Shown here piece by piece: positions 63,895 through 64,000 of a DNA stretch of 64,000 nucleotides. A model generated the notes under the pieces. That model did no database searches. It was given only the letters and a program-made list of their open reading frames with translations, and was not told the origin of the DNA. Source of the stretch: Corythucha ciliata (taxonomy: Eukaryota; Arthropoda; Insecta; Hemiptera; Tingidae); NCBI GenBank assembly GCA_038030265.1, contig CM075939.1:20379253-20443252 (forward strand). Reading direction: 5' to 3'. A program made the position numbers and the translations under genes. The number at the start of each line of letters is the position of its first letter. Within the stretch, counting starts at the first letter, position 1.

Positions 63895-64000
63895 AAAAAA
63901 TTCTGGTCTTTATTTTCGCAAAATTGCGAGTTTCTGAACTAGATTTTTCCGCGAAATAGCAATTTTCTGGGCCTTTCTTTTAGTAGGCGCGGGCTCCTAC
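63895..64000 (+). repeat. Degenerate minisatellite, family 3, running off the window
   Basis: TCGCAAAATTGCGAGTTTCTG and CGCGAAATAGCAATTTTCTG continue to the window end. Confidence 0.65.

Noticed and set aside
1..64000. CRISPR array
   Set aside because: The regular short repeats are degenerate tandem units without constant repeats and unique spacers, and the genome is eukaryotic.

Overview
This is a window from the nuclear genome of an animal, most likely an invertebrate. It has spliceosomal introns with GT..AG borders, from 60 to more than 16,000 bases long. Two multi-exon genes of animal families are present, most of the DNA is non-coding, and there are tRNA-derived SINEs, mariner-like elements and many fold-back (MITE-like) elements. 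The homeobox gene looks like those of arthropods and other protostomes, but I cannot name the species.

Layout. From 1 to 27,000 the plus strand carries the 3' part of a paired-like homeobox gene, best matched to DRGX: five exons from the second half of the homeodomain to the OAR motif and stop codon. Its introns hold degenerate minisatellite arrays, a 1.44-kb tandem duplication and several MITEs. From 27,000 to 52,000 I see no intact host gene. That stretch holds a mariner-like element with very long inverted repeats and a decayed transposase (29211-30994), a second TA-flanked element containing a large palindrome (43791-44995), other fold-back elements, SINEs, and a broken non-LTR retrotransposon (48560-50021). 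From 52,100 to 63,520 the minus strand carries 15 exons of CHTF18 (Ctf18, large subunit of the alternative clamp loader Ctf18-RFC). Both ends of that gene are missing or unrecognised. Its largest intron (54067-61245) contains an intact single-exon gene on the same strand, for a short CSPP1-like coiled-coil protein (54932-55603).

The most unusual signal is a set of at least five families of very degenerate short tandem repeats, with units of about 20-35 bases. Each recurs at several places and most occur in both orientations. Longer repeats of about 250-440 bases are interleaved with them at three places. Together these occupy many kilobases of intron and intergenic DNA and explain most of the spurious open frames.

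The two host genes have unrelated jobs (neuronal transcription factor; replication and cohesion clamp loading) and show no sign of functional linkage. Their stop-side ends face each other across the transposon-rich interval. All exon borders were deduced by eye from reading-frame phase, splice consensus and protein-family similarity; no alignment was run.
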